This document shows, one piece after another, positions 34,303 to 46,337 of a stretch of 64,000 nt of DNA. The notes under the pieces are model-generated. The model saw only the letters and a program-made list of their open reading frames with translations. It ran no database searches and was not told where the DNA came from. The stretch covers positions 40,084,501 to 40,148,500 of the forward strand of contig CM077593.1 in NCBI GenBank assembly GCA_039654915.1, given 5' to 3'. How positions within the stretch are numbered: the stretch's first letter is position 1; each line of letters opens with the position of its first letter. The stretch comes from Aquilaria yunnanensis. Lineage: Eukaryota; Streptophyta; Magnoliopsida; Malvales; Thymelaeaceae. Made by a program: the position numbers and the translations under genes.

Positions 34303-36651
34303 ATGTCTGCGATGCCTGTTCCCGAGAGCTGGAAACCTCTTCTGGCCCATCCTTGCTGTACCACCCCCGAAAAACTAGAGAGGTGGAAGAAAAAATTCTT
34401 TCTTCCGTCTTATGCTGTGACCAGACTGCCTCGTTCTAGCCATTTTGCTTTTTCAAACTGTGGCGACGAGGTTACCGTCTTCCGAGCCCAACTGAAGGCC
34501 GGTCTTCGGTATCCTCCCCCGAAGGTGGTTTGCGAGTTCTGCCAATTCCATGGCATTGCTGTGAACCAGCTTCCCCCGAACGCGTACTGCTACTTTAACG
34601 CCTACCTCTGCATGTGTGGCGTGTTCGGGATAGAGCCCCACTTCATCATTTTCATGCAGTACTACAAGCTCTATGTGGTCCCGAAGGGTGGCTTCTATTT
34701 CCTGCTACCTCGGGGATCCGGGAGCAAAAAATTCACCTTCACCTTCGACACGAAGGACAGCTGGCGGGGGTGGCAGCCTAAGTTCTTTTTCCTCAAGGTG
34801 GATAAGAACTGGTCTGATGTCCCGACCAGGTGGGCTCAGGGAGTGCTGAACGCAGACATCGTCGATCCGAGGATGCTGCTGACCCCACCGTTGGCTTCCG
34901 TGTTCGCGGATTTCGACGCCCGCATTCGGGCAGTCGCTGACTGGGCTCCCGAGGTCTCTCCTCGTGCTCTTTACCCCTTTCCTATCAACTGGAGGTTGAT
35001 GACCGAAGAAGTCCTTCGGGAGCTGAAAGTGGTTAAGGAGCACGTGACTGACCTCAATATGCCCGCTCCCGCCATCGCCGGGAAAGACTCCTGGCTGGTC
35101 AAGCTCCTTAAGGGGGAGACTTCTTTCGAAACTTTTGCCGAAAGTGAGTAATCTTCCATCCCTTTATACTTTTTCCTCGGACTTACGCTGATATTTCTTC
35201 TCTTTTTCAGAGATGGGCGATGGGGCTGCCGCTTATTACAAGGCCCTCTTTTCTGGCCAAGTGGAGAAGGGGGAGCAAACAAAGAAGGCGGCTTCCCGAA
35301 GAAGGAAGACGACAGGGGCGGGACCCTCGGCGAAGCGAGTTAGGAAAACTCTCCAGTCTCCTCAGCCAGAGCTTTTGGAAGAAGAAGCTGGCGAAGACGC
35401 TGGTCTTGTTGAAATTCCACCGGCCGAGGTCCCCGCTACTTCCGCCGAGGTGCCTCTTCCCGACCTCGAGGCCCCCAGAAACACTGTAGTGGTAGAAGTA
35501 CCCACCGCCGAGGAGCGCTACCGGCAGAAGGGTAAGGGTCTTTCTTCCGAGGGGCCCGAGGATTCCGAGGATACTGTCTCCGAGGTTCCTCCAGGTATGT
35601 CTTTAGCCGAAGTTCAGCTCCTTTTCTTTTCGCGAATTTTTCTTTTGCTCCTAACTTCCTTCTCACTTTCAGGGGAATCTCTTACTGTTGGCTGGAGGGC
35701 CATTCATGAGAGGAAACGGGCCCTGCGCAATGCCACAATCCCTGAGGGGAAGATCCCCTTGGAGCCCTTTTGGACAATTACGGAGGATATGAATCTGTTC
35801 TCCGACGATTGTCCGAAGATGACCAAAGAGATTTGGAAGGGGATGACCACTGATGCCTCCTTCCGGGCCATTGCGGCGGCTCACCCGGGGGATAATACCC
35901 TCGCCGCAAAAGTCACCGAGCATGCTGCTCAGGTATAGTCTTTACACTTTTTTCCTCAATTTTCTAAGTGTTTAGACTTGTACTAACCTGGACTTTTGCC
36001 TTGCCGTAGCTGCTGGAGTACGCTGGTTATCTCCGAGTTCGGGTGGCCAGACAGGCTGCCTCCAAGGATGCGACTTCGCGGGAACTCACTGAAGCGAAGG
36101 CTTCTCTTGCGAAGGTGATCGCCAGCAACTAGCAGCTGACAGCGGATTGTTCTCAGCAACTTGCTGCCGTTCGGGAGGAGTTCTCGAAGAAAAGAGAAGA
36201 ACTTGAAAAGGACTCCTCCCGGAAGATTTCCGACCTCGGCGACCAAGTAAAGGAGCTGCTTGCCGCCAATGAAGATCTTGTCAAGGACAAGGCTGTTTCC
36301 GACAGTCTTGCGTCGAGTTTGACGGACGAGAACGCTGCTCTTCAAGCCGAGGTCGAGGCTCTGAAGAAGGAGTCCGGAGAGATGCTGGGGATAAGTGAGC
36401 TCGAGGAGGAGGTTGCTGAGCTGAGGGACGAGGTCAATGTCCTTGGCATTCAAAAACGTACTTCTGACGACATGGCCAAGGTCGCCTTTCAGGACGGCTT
36501 CTGCCTCGCTCGGCACCAGGTGCTGCAGAGGTTCCCAGATTTGGACCTCTCTTTTCTGGAGGGCCTAAATATTCCTGAGGGACCTCGGTGGCAGTGGTCC
36601 CGGGTCGAGCATCTGAAGCTTCCTGGTCTTCGTCCACCCGGCTCTCCCTAG
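34303..36651 (+). pseudogene. Element C antisense gene, one premature stop
   Basis: Exons 34303-35143, 35211-35594, 35673-35932 and 36010-36651, the same lengths as in B (841, 384, 260 and 642 bp). Introns are GTGAGT...CAG, GTATGT...CAG and GTATAG...TAG. The first three exons are open. Exon 4 carries TAG at 36130-36132 where B has CAG (IASNQQL), early in the coiled coil, so the product would stop at about residue 535 and lose most of the coiled coil. Exon 1 differs from B's at only a few residues. Confidence 0.87.
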
Positions 36652-36774
36652 TTTGCTTTAGGGCTCCTCTTATTTTTCTCCTTCGTGCTCCTTCTTTGGA
36701 CACTTCTTTTGTAAGGCAGCTTTTGCTCTAAATGAACAATCTTTTCGGCTAAGTCCTTTCTTGCAAGTTTCTTT

Positions 36775-37270
36775 ATTTCCATTGTCCCGAACACGTTCGC
36801 TCCAAGAGACTTTCGGAAAACCTGCAACCAAAGAAACTTTTTACCTTCCTTTGTCCCGAGCATGCTCGCTCAAGAGACTTTCTGGAAAATTTGCAAAAAT
36901 TTGGCTAAGTCTTTTGCAGGCTTTTTGTTTCCTTTTATCCCGAACATGTTCGCTCAAGGGCCTTCGGAAAATCTTTAGCCAAATTTTTCTGTCTTCCTAT
37001 TGTCCCGAGCATATTTGCTCAAAAGGACTTAGGAAAATCTTCACGAGATTGCTCATTCCCTTTTTCCCGAGCACGTTCGCTCAAGGGTGTTCGGAAATTA
37101 CCTCTGCTTTTGTTTTGGCGTGTATTTTTGCGAGATTCTTGCTTTCCCTTTCTCCCGAGCATGTTCGCTCAAGGGTGTTCGGAAAATTTTCTCTGCACTG
37201 ATTATGCTGAGTACCTTTGCAAGATTCTTGTTTCCCATTTTTCCCGAGCATAGTGGCTCAAGGGGCTTCG
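36775..37270. repeat. Hairpin repeat array of element C, about seven units
   Basis: Counterpart of the array in B, read here in reverse: CCCGAGC or CCCGAAC, a loop, GCTCAAG, near 36786, 36856, 36939, 37004, 37067, 37155 and 37243. The stem is retained in most units; the one near 37243 has the CATAGT loop/stem variant also seen in B's first unit. It lies between the convergent gene ends. Confidence 0.72.
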
Positions 37271-40200
37271 GGAAGTCACAACCGCTTTTTTCGTGGCGAG
37301 CACCTTCGCGGAAATCTGTCTTGGACAATTTTGGTATACTTGAAAATTTTTCTCAAAACCATTCTGTACTTAGAATATTTCTTGTACAACATACTTCTTC
37401 CGCTCAACCTTAGGCGTAGAATTTTTTCAAGGCATCTGAATGCCAAGTGTTTTTCAATTCTACGCCTTCGGCGTCGCCAAGCTTGTACACGCCTTTTCGT
37501 ACTTCGGCGAGAACCAGATAAGGTCCTTCCCAATTTGCGCGAAGTACTCCGTGAGATGGCCTTCGGGGTGCGAAGTCAGCCTTTCGGAGAACGAGGTCTC
37601 CTTTTTTGATTTCTTTTGGCCTGGCTTTTAAGTTGATAGCCGCGGCCACTCTTTGCTGGAAAGCTTTTCTTCTCAGCTCGGCTATTTCTCTGTGTTCGGC
37701 CACAAGGTCGAGCTTGGTTCTCAGACCGAGGTCGTTTCCGCCTTCATCAAATACTTGCACCCGTACTGAAGGCTGAACTATCTCTATTGGGATAATGGCC
37801 TCTGTTCCGAAGACGAGTGAGAAGGGAGTTTCCCCTGTGGCTCTTCGTGGCGTCGTTCGGTAGCTCCACAATACACTTTGGAGTTCTCCTGGCCATTTCC
37901 TCTTGGCTTCCCCAAGTCTCTTTTTCAGGCCATCTTTTATGGTCCTGTTTGATACTTCCACCTGCCCATTGCTTTGGGGGTGAGCTACTGGGGCGAAGTG
38001 CATCTTTATCCCGAGGTCGCTGATGAATTCCTGGAATCCTTTGTCTATGAACTGGGATCCATTATCAGCTACTAGTACCCTCGGTATGCCAAATCTGCAT
38101 ACGATGTTTTTCCACACGAACTTCTGCACTTCTTTTGCCGAGATAGTCGCTAGTGGTTCTGCCTCTACCCACTTTGAGAAATAGTCCACTGCTACCACGC
38201 AGAATTTCACGCCTCCGGGCGCTGTGGGGAGTGGCCCAATGAGGTCTATACCCCAGACTGCGAAGGGCCAAGGATAGTCTGCCGACGTTACCATTTCCGA
38301 GGGTATCCTCTGGATTTTTGCATGTCTCTGGCAACTACCGCACTTCTGGACGAACTGTCTTGCGTCCTTTCTCAGGGTAGGCCAGAAGTATCCTTGGCGG
38401 AGTATCACTGCTGCAAGGGCATCAGTTCCAACGTGCGAGCCGCACATGCCTTCGTGGACTTCTTCGAGGACCATCTCAGTATCCTCTTCGCCCACACATC
38501 TCTGCAGCGGATTTGCATATCCTTGCCGATATAACTCTTCACCAATCAGGAAGAATCTTCCGGCACGTCTTCGCAGTCTCGCAGCATTGCCGGCGTCTTC
38601 GGGAAGCTCATTCTCTGCGAGGTATCTCTTTATGGGGTCCTTCCACCCCATTCCCGAGGTCGTTACGCTTAGCACGGAGATGCTTGGATGGTCTAGCACC
38701 TCGGTGTATGTTTTGGACTTTGCTAAGCAATCTGCCTCAGTGTTATTCCGCCGGGGTACATTTTCGATCCGTACGGCGTCAAACTCTTGGATGAGATTTC
38801 TTACCAGCTCGTGGTATTTTGCCAAGATGGGGTCCTTCGCCCCATAATCTCCTGCCGTCTGCCGAACTACCAGCTGGGAATCGCTGTGAGCCCTTAAGCT
38901 TCTCACGCCAATCTTTCTGGCAAAGCGTAATCCCGCTATGAGGGCTTCATACTCAGCCACATTATTGGTGACGTTGAAGCTGAACTTGATAGCCTTCATC
39001 ACCTCTAGGCCTTCGGGTCCTCTGATAACTATTCCAGCTCCCTGGTGTTCGGACCCCGAGGCTCCGTCAACATGCAAGGTCCATTCTGGCTCCCCTTCTT
39101 TCGGATCTGAGTGGTTCTCCTCAGTGGTGGGTATTTCGGCGATAAAATCTGCCAATGCTTGGGCTTTTATGGCCTTTCGAGGCTCATACGTGATTTCGTG
39201 TTCGCCAAGCTCTATGCACCACTTGGAGAGCCTTCCCGAATGATCAACTCTCTTCATGACATCCCGTAGTGGTAGACTACTTCGGACGATGATGGGGTGA
39301 GCCTGGAAATATGGTCGTAGTCTTCTTCCTGCAAGCACCAAGGCGTATATAGCTTTTTGAAGCAAAGGGTACCTGACTTCGGCGCCATGCAGGGACTTGC
39401 TGACATAGTAGACCGGCCATTGTTTCGGCCCTTCTTCCTTTATCAGGACCGAGCTCACGGCCTTTTCTGTGACGGCGAGGTATAGTACGAGGGGTTCTCC
39501 CTCCCGAGGTTGCCGCAGAGTCGGCAGGCTGGCCAGGTAGACTTTGAGTTCTTCCCAGGCCTTTTGGCAATCTTCATCCCAAGGATGACTGTTTCTTCCG
39601 AGGTCGCCTTCCATCTTTGCTGCCTTTGTGAGGACTTTGAAGAAAGGTCTACACCTATCTCCGTACCTGGAAATAAACCTGCTCAGGGAGGTTATTCTTC
39701 CGGTTAGTCTCTGCACGTCTTTCACTGTGGCAGGAGTTCGGAACTCAAGCAGAGCCTTAATCTTCTCAGGATTGGCGTCGATGCCTCTTTCGGATACCAT
39801 GTACCCAAGGAATTTTCCCGACGTCACCCCGAACATACACTTCTCGGGGTTAAGGCGAATCCCGAAGGCTCTGAGCTTTTGGAAGGTTTCCTCCAAATCT
39901 GCAACGTGGTAGCCGGGCAGCTTGCTTTTTACTATCATATCGTCAACATATACTTCCATGTTTCTCCCCATTTGGTCTTTAAAGACCTTGTTCATCAGCC
40001 TCTGGTAGGTGGCTCCTGCATTTTTCAGCCCGAAGGGCATTCTTATATAGCAGTACGTTCCTCCCTCGGTGATGAAGGCAGTTTTCTCTTCATCTTCCGG
40101 GTCCATCCTTATCTGATGGTAGCCGCTGAAGGCATCTAGGAAGCTCAGGAGCCCGTATTCGGCCGTTGAATCTACCAGTTGATCTATTGGCGGGAGGGGA

Positions 40201-41222
40201 AATGAGTCTTTCGGGCAAGCATCGTTCAAGTTTCTGAAATCAATGCACATCCGGAGTTTGCTGCTACCTTCTTTTGTGGCGATGACCACGTTGCTTAACC
40301 ATTCGGGGTATTTGACCTCCCTGATAACTTCAGCATCCAATAGGCGCTGGACTTCGGTTTTCACAAAGTTGCTTTTGTGGGCTGAGATGCTTCGTTTCTT
40401 TTGCCTGACAGGTTTTGCTTCCGGGCTTACTTTGAGGCTGTGCTGTATTATGCCAGGGTTCACTCCTGGCATGTCTTTCGGCGAGTAGGCAAACAGATCT
40501 TTATTTTTTAGCAGAAAGGATACAAGATTTTCCTTATCACCTTTGGCCAAGCTCTTCCCTATTCGGGTAGATTGTCCTGGGACAAGATCTACTGCTTCCG
40601 TTTCTGCTTCTGGGGGATCTCCTTCTTTGCCTTTCTCCTGCGCCTTTGCCTCCACCGTTTGTGTAGAGCTGTTTGCCGGAGCCTTTCATGTTTTTACAAA
40701 CACCTTTCTTACCTCGGCTTGGTCGATGAAGACCTCTGCATCTCCATCCTTGGTGGCGAATGTGACAGTCAAGTACTTCACATCGGGGCGAATGTGCAGG
40801 TTCCCCTGAGTCTGCCTTCCAAGGATGGCGTTGTACGAAGACGGGACATCCATGACGATGAATCTTGTCATTGTGGACGCGTACAACTCAGCTGCTCCGT
40901 CTACCGAAGTGCCTTTCATCATCAAAGGGAGGTCGATCCATCCGAGGACGGGTAGTTCGGATGGCCCAACGCCGAAGGTGGGCGTGGTGACAGGTTTCAG
41001 CTCGCTGCTGGTGATGCCCAGGCTCGGCAGTAAGTGCGAGAATAGGACGTCAGCATTTGAGCCATCATCAAGCAACACTCTCTTGACGTCCCAGTTCCCT
41101 ATTCTCGCCATTATCAGCAGCGGGTCGTCGTGGGGGAAGACGACAGTGGAGCCATCTTTGCGAGCCAATTTCTTTGCTGGACTTTGATACTCCATAACAG
41201 CAATTTCTCTGGCCTTCCGCTT

Positions 41223-41225
41223 TCA
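41223..41225 (-). other. In-frame TGA at the gag-protease boundary of element C
   Basis: Context on the minus strand: TCGGAATGAAAGCGG. B has AGA at this codon. Element F has TGA at the homologous codon (58921-58919). Whether it is a mutation or a leaky terminator between gag and pol cannot be decided here. Confidence 0.7.
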
Positions 41226-42856
41226 TTCCGAGGATGGGAGCCCCGTGGTGATGGTTTGGATGACCCCTACTGGAGGTGGAAGGCGCCTTTTTGGACTTCT
41301 GTTTCTCCGCCTGTCGGAGTCATAGTCCTCGTTTTCGGCCCTCTCTTCCTCCTCTTTTCTGCCTTTAGGGGAGGGCATCCGCAGATACTTGCGAAGTTGG
41401 CCCTGTTTGATCAGCGACTCTATGTACTTCTTCAGCTGGAAGCAGTCTTCGGTGTCATGACCGTGGTCGCGATGAAACTGGCAGAACTTCTTGGCATTCT
41501 TCTTATTATCGGCGGCCATGGCCTTTGGCCGCCGAATCTGCGTCCCTTGCCTCTCCAGCGCCATGAGAATGTTGGTCCGTGTCGTGCTCAAGGGTGTGAA
41601 ACTTTGAGGTTTCTTTCCTCGCATTCGCCGTGGTCGACCTGTGTGTTCAGAAAGATACCGAGCTTGCTGGCTGGACCCTTCGGCGCGGTGATGATCAGAC
41701 TTCGGCCCCGCCATCCTCAATTCCTCGGCTGTCATGTGCTGCTCTGCCCTTCGGTAAAATTCTCCGAGGGTCTCCGGGGGGTCCTTTGAGAACTCGTAGA
41801 ACAGCTGTGAGTCACGCCGAAGGCCCCGTGTCATAGCGAGGATGCGGATTTCGGGCCGGAAGTCCGGGACGCTGAGTGCTTCCCTGTTGAACCGTTCGAC
41901 ATAGTCTCGGATCGTCTCTCCGTTTCTCTGCTCTATGTCGAACATCTGTACAGGCATTTTGGCCGTCGGCCTGCTCCCAATGAACTGCTGGGTGAAGGCT
42001 GTGGACAACTCCTGAAACTCAGTGATAGTCCCTGGGGGCAACGAATTGTACCATGCTGTTGCTGGGCCCGTGAGGGTGACTTCAAAGCATTTGCACATGG
42101 TAGCGTCATCAGCTCCGTGCATTATCATGCTCCGCCTGTACTTCGTCAGATGGGCCTGTGGATCAGTCCGGCCATCATAGATCTCCAGCCTAGGCACTCT
42201 GAAGTCGCCTGGCATAGCTGCCTCAACGATGGTGCGAATAAACGGGGAGCCATCTTCGCATAACGCCGCCGACAGCCTGTCCCAAACGGGTTTTCTGGTC
42301 ACTTGCTTTTCCACTCTGTCCAGCCGTGCCAATATCCTTTCCATAAGCGCAGTGGCGCTGGGACCATTTTCGCGGGAGGGTGATCGACGGCGCCTTTTCG
42401 GGGAGCGAGTTCGGCGCGGAGGGGTCAGGGCCCTCACCTCAGGCGACGAACTGCTTCGCTGTGAGACTCTCGGTCGCTTGGACCCGGTTTGTCCCACAGG
42501 CCGTTTCCCGAGGGCTATATCTTCTGTGGATGATTCTCCGCGAGGATCTCCACTTTCTGAACTGCGGTGTGTGGACTTGGGGCTTCTCTCCCGAGGGCGT
42601 GTTGATGAGGAGGGTTTCTGGGCCTGCGACTGCTGTGGCCATCTTCGGTCGATCTGCTGAGTCATTTCAGCAACGACCGAGCGCTGAAAGTCCCTCAAGA
42701 AGCTCATGGTGATTACCAGAGGGCGGTCCTCCTCGGGCGTGGAAGTCTCTGGGAGTGTCTGCTCAGCAGCCGGTTGTATCTCAGGCGCGGACGAGGACCT
42801 TGGGAGTCCCTTGTCCTTAGAACGCCGGGTCTCAACGACGGCAATCTGCGAGCGGG

Positions 42857-42874
42857 TTCCCACAGACGGCGCCA
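42857..42874 (-). other. Primer binding site of element C
   Basis: The same 18 bases as B's PBS, on the minus strand, two bases from the 5' LTR at 42877. Confidence 0.8.
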
Positions 42875-42876
42875 AA

Positions 42877-43744
42877 TGATGGCCCAGGGCCTCATCGTTG
42901 TGAGTCATGATGACTGTTGAGGAGACTTCTAGGAGGAAGAACGCCTGGAAGGTGGATCGCCTCTAGGAGAGTACCTGGAAAACTGGGAAACAGGGTTAGG
43001 AGGCCCTCGGAGTGTTTTTCCGGGGGGGGAGCCTCCGACGCCCAAGTCAGTGGTGGCCGGAAGAAGGAGAAAGTCACTAGCTCAAAGAGAAAGGCAGAAA
43101 AGTCTCGCCTGGTCTTTTCTCAGAGTATGGGAGCTGTATCTCCGGCCTGCCAACCTCCTGTCAAGTATTTATTTCCTGTATATATAGGAATACCTAGCCC
43201 GTTCAGATCATGACACGTGTGCGGTCGGATGCTCCTGAACGTCTGGGCGTAGGGGACAGATAGTTGGTAACTAGATGGCCTCGAGCCTTGTGCTGAGACG
43301 GGCCATGATATGATTCTGATGGCGTCTGCGCGTCAGGGCGACTTTTTACGTCTGTGGTGGGACGTGTCAGAGGCTTCCTTAAATGCTTCCTTAAATGCGC
43401 CTGCCGTACTCCCGAGGTCCCTGGGCGAGGTCGTCCTCTAGTTCGGACAGAGCCTCTTCGGGAAGCCTACCCTCAGTTCGGGGGTTCCCAGTTCCAGGGG
43501 GTTCCGCCTTCGGGGATATCATATTTGGGCAGCAATGTTCTGGTGCCACTTTTCCGAAGGCGCGTTGTTCACAACCTTGGGGGGCGAATGGAGTCCTCAA
43601 GTTTTACTGGCGTGCCGAGGCTCGGAGCTCTCAGGCTATCTCCCGAGGTGCATGATTCCACCTATTCCCGGGAAGCGCCAGTTCTTCCGGCCGTTGTTGT
43701 GGCAGGGTATTCGGCCAGATTGAGGCGACAGCCTTTGGCTATCA
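42877..43744 (-). repeat. 5' LTR of element C (type 1)
   Basis: 868 bp. On the minus strand, TATATATA is at 43186-43179, with CACGTG just upstream (near 43213-43220). It is virtually identical to the unduplicated part of the 3' LTR. GGAAG follows at 43745-43749. Confidence 0.94.
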
Positions 43745-46049
43745 GGAAGGAATGGTCATCCTTGGGATGAAGATTGCCAAAAAGCTTGGGAAGAACTCAA
43801 AGTCTACTTGGCCAGCCTGCCGACCCTGCAGCAACCTCGGGAGGGAGAGCCCCTCGTATTATACCTCGCCGTCACAGAAAAAGCTGTGAGCTCAGTCCTC
43901 GTGAAAGAAGAAGGGCCAAAGCAATGGCCGGTCTACTATGTCAGCAAGTCCCTGCATGGCGCCGAAGTCAGGTACCCTTTGCTTCAAAAAGCTATATATG
44001 CCTTAGTGCTTGCAGGGAGAAGGCTGCGGCCATACTTTCAGGCTCACCCCATTATCGTCCGAAGTACCCTACCTCTATGGGATGTTATGAGGAAAGTTGA
44101 CCACTCGGGAATACTTTCCAAGTGGTGTATAGAGCTTGGCGAACACGACATCACGTATGAACCCTGGAAAGCTATAAAAGCGCAAGCTTTGGCTGACTTC
44201 ATCACCGAAGTACCAAACACTGAGGAGGGACATTCATTTTCGGTCGAAGACGAGCCAGAATGGACGTTATATGTTGACGGGGATTCAGGATCCGAACACC
44301 AGGGAGCTGGAGTGATTATCAGAGGCCCCGAAGGCTTAGAAGTAATGAAGGCCATCAAATTCAGTTTCAACGCCACCAACAATATGGCCGAGTATGAGGC
44401 CCTCATAACAGGATTACGCCTGGCCAGAAAAATTGGCGTGAGAAACTTGAAAGCCCATAGTGATTCCCAGCTGGTGGTCCGGCAAATGGCAGGGGACTAT
44501 GGCGCGAAAGACCCGACCTTGGCAAAATACCATGAGTTGGTAACAAAGCTTATTCGGGAGTTCGACGTCATGAAAATCGAGAATGTACCCCGACGAGAAA
44601 ATGCTGAGGTAGACTGTTTGGCAAAGTCCAAAACTTGCACCGAAGTGCTAAGCCACCCCAGCATCGCGGTGTTAAGCATAGAGACCTTGGGGAAAGGATG
44701 GAAAGAACCAATCAAAATGTATCTCGCAACCAGCACACTCCCCGAAGACCCCAGCGAAGCCGGAAAAGTACGAAGGCGCTCGGGACGTTTCTTCCTAATT
44801 GGAGAAGAACTATATCGGCAAGGATATGCAAATCCACTACAGAGGTGTGTTAGTGAAGAGGATACTGAAATGATCCTCGAAGAAGCTCACGAAGGTGCCT
44901 GTGGTTCGCACATCGGAACCGATGCCCTGGCAGTAGTGATACTTCGCCAAGGATACTTCTGGGCTACCCTGAGAGAGGACGCCAAGCAGTTTGTCCAGAA
45001 ATGTGGTAATTGCCAGAGACATGCGAACATCCAAAGAACACCCTCAGAGTTCGTGACTTCGGCAGACTATCCTTGGCCCTTCGCAGTTTGGGGCATAGAT
45101 CTCATTGTGCCACTCCCAACGGCGCCTGGAGGCGTAAAGTTCTGCGTAGTAGCAGTTGACTATTTCTCTAAGTGGGTCGAGGCAGAACCTCTGACAACTA
45201 TCTCGGCAAAAGAAGTGCAGAAGTTCGTATGGAAAAACATCGTATGCAGATTCGGCATACCGAGGGTACTCATAGCGGACAATGGATCCCAGTTCATAGA
45301 CAAAGGATTCCAAGAGTTCATTAGCGACCTCGGGACAAAAATGCACTACGCCCCAGTAGCTCACCCCCAAAGTAATGGGCAGGTGGAAGTGTCTAACAGG
45401 ACCATAAAAGATGGTCTGAAAAAGAGATTGGGAGAAGCAAAAGGGAAATGGCCAGGAGAACTCCAAAGCATGTTATGGAGCTACCGAACAACACCCCGAA
45501 GAGCCACAGGGGAAACGCCTTTTTCACTCGTCTTCGGTACAGAGGCCATCATCCCGGTCGAGGTAGTACAACCGTCAATACGAGTCCAAGTGTTCGATGA
45601 AAAAGGAAATGACCTCGGCCTAAGAACCAAGCTCAACCTCGTCAGCGAACACAGAGAAGTAGCCGAGCTGAGTAGAAAAGCTTTCCAGCAAAGAGTGGCA
45701 GCAGCCATAAATCTACGCGCTAGGCCAAAAGGAATAAAGAAGGGAGATCTCGTTCTCCGAAAGGCTGAATTTGCACCCCGAAAGTCATCCCACGGGGTAC
45801 TTCGCGCAAATTGGGAAGGACCATACCTGGTACTTGCCGAAGTACGAAAAGGAGTTTATAAGCTCGGTGATGCCGAAGGCATAGAATTAAAAAACACTTG
45901 GCACTCAGAGGCCTTGAAAAAATTCTATGCCTAAAACGTTTGGTGGGAAGGTTGTATTGCACAAGTTGGAAAAATTTGTCTAAGTAAAAAGTTCTGAAGA
46001 ACTACAAAACAACAGTCTCACGAAAGCAATCGCCGAGGAAAGCAAAAAT

Positions 46050-46215
46050 TATGGTTTTCCGAAGTCTCTTGAGCGAATATGTTCGGGACAAAGGAAAGCA
46101 AGAGTATGGTTCTCCGAAGTCCCTTGAGCGAATATGTTCGGGACAAAGGAAAGCAAGAGTATGGTTTTCCGAAGTCCCTTGAGCGAATATGGTCGGGACA
46201 GTGGGAAACAAAGGA
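46050..46215. repeat. Hairpin repeats of element E, three units
   Basis: Three nearly identical tandem units of about 58 bp, starting near 46055, 46113 and 46171, each with CTTGAGCGAATATG and TCGGGACA. The third has GGTCGGGA instead of GTTCGGGA. The neat period contrasts with the irregular array in B and indicates recent expansion. Confidence 0.75.
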
Positions 46216-46337
46216 ATCTGGCAAAAATACTTAGCCAAAATTTCATCTATTGAGCCAAAGAGTGCTTACAGAGAAGAAAGTTGCTGAAAGACTACAAAAA
46301 AGAAGAAGAAAATGAAGACAAAAGGCCCTAGTACAAA

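Larger units (their letters stand above)
37410..42908 (-). pseudogene. gag-pol: Element C gag-pol polyprotein, two in-frame stops
   Basis: From the ATG at 42908-42906 (inside the 5' LTR) to TAA at 37412-37410: 1,833 codons, same length and layout as B. Gag with CFEVTLTGPATAWYNSLPPG and the knuckle [14 protein letters not shown], protease DDGSNAD, RT YVDD, native and second RNase H, integrase HEGMCGSH...CGSC and DD35E (GIDLIGPL, ADNGSQF, HPQSNGQVEVSN). Codon 1533, a stop in B, is CAG here. Defects: TGA at 41225-41223, between gag and protease (after PSSE), and TGA at 40688-40686, where B has CGA (VFVKT then stop). Downstream the frame is open for 1,081 codons (40655-37410). Enzymatic motifs look complete, so it would need readthrough or help from another copy only at the two stops. 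Confidence 0.95.
32456..43744 (-). mobile_element. Element C: young type 1 Tat retrotransposon, minus strand
   Basis: 11,289 bp flanked by the perfect duplication GGAAG (32451-32455 and 43745-43749). Its 3' LTR is at left (32456-33462, with a 139-bp internal duplication) and its 5' LTR at right (42877-43744). Apart from the duplication I see essentially one substitution between the LTRs (GCCCCC against GCCCTC), so it is the youngest insertion here and lies at the deepest nesting level. Its gag-pol has exactly the same length as B's (5,499 bp). Confidence 0.96.
29127..45934 (+). pseudogene. gag-pol: Element E gag-pol, two stops and split by element C
   Basis: Coding pieces are 29127-32455 and 43750-45934. 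Together they give 5,514 bp in one frame (1,837 sense codons), with C and one copy of GGAAG between them. Gag: CFEVTLAGPAAAWYNSLPPG and the knuckle [14 protein letters not shown]. Protease: DDGSNTD. RT: YVDD near 32101. The second RNase H (VDGDSGS, AEYEAL, SDSQLV, EVDCLAK) and integrase (HEGACGSH...CGNC; GIDLIVPL; ADNGSQF; HPQSNGQVEVSN) follow in the right piece. Defects: TAG at 30516-30518, TGA at 30765-30767, and the insertion within the RT to RNase H region. At the gag-protease boundary E has AGA where C and F have TGA. The right piece is still an open 708-codon frame from 43808. Confidence 0.92.

Noticed and set aside
43808..45934. 708-codon ORF as an independent integrase/RNase H gene
   Set aside because: It is the downstream half of E's gag-pol, separated from its 5' part only by insertion of C at GGAAG.
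46050..46215. Regular 58-bp repeats resembling a CRISPR array
   Set aside because: The whole unit is repeated, spacers are not unique, the setting is a plant retrotransposon, and no cas-like gene is present.
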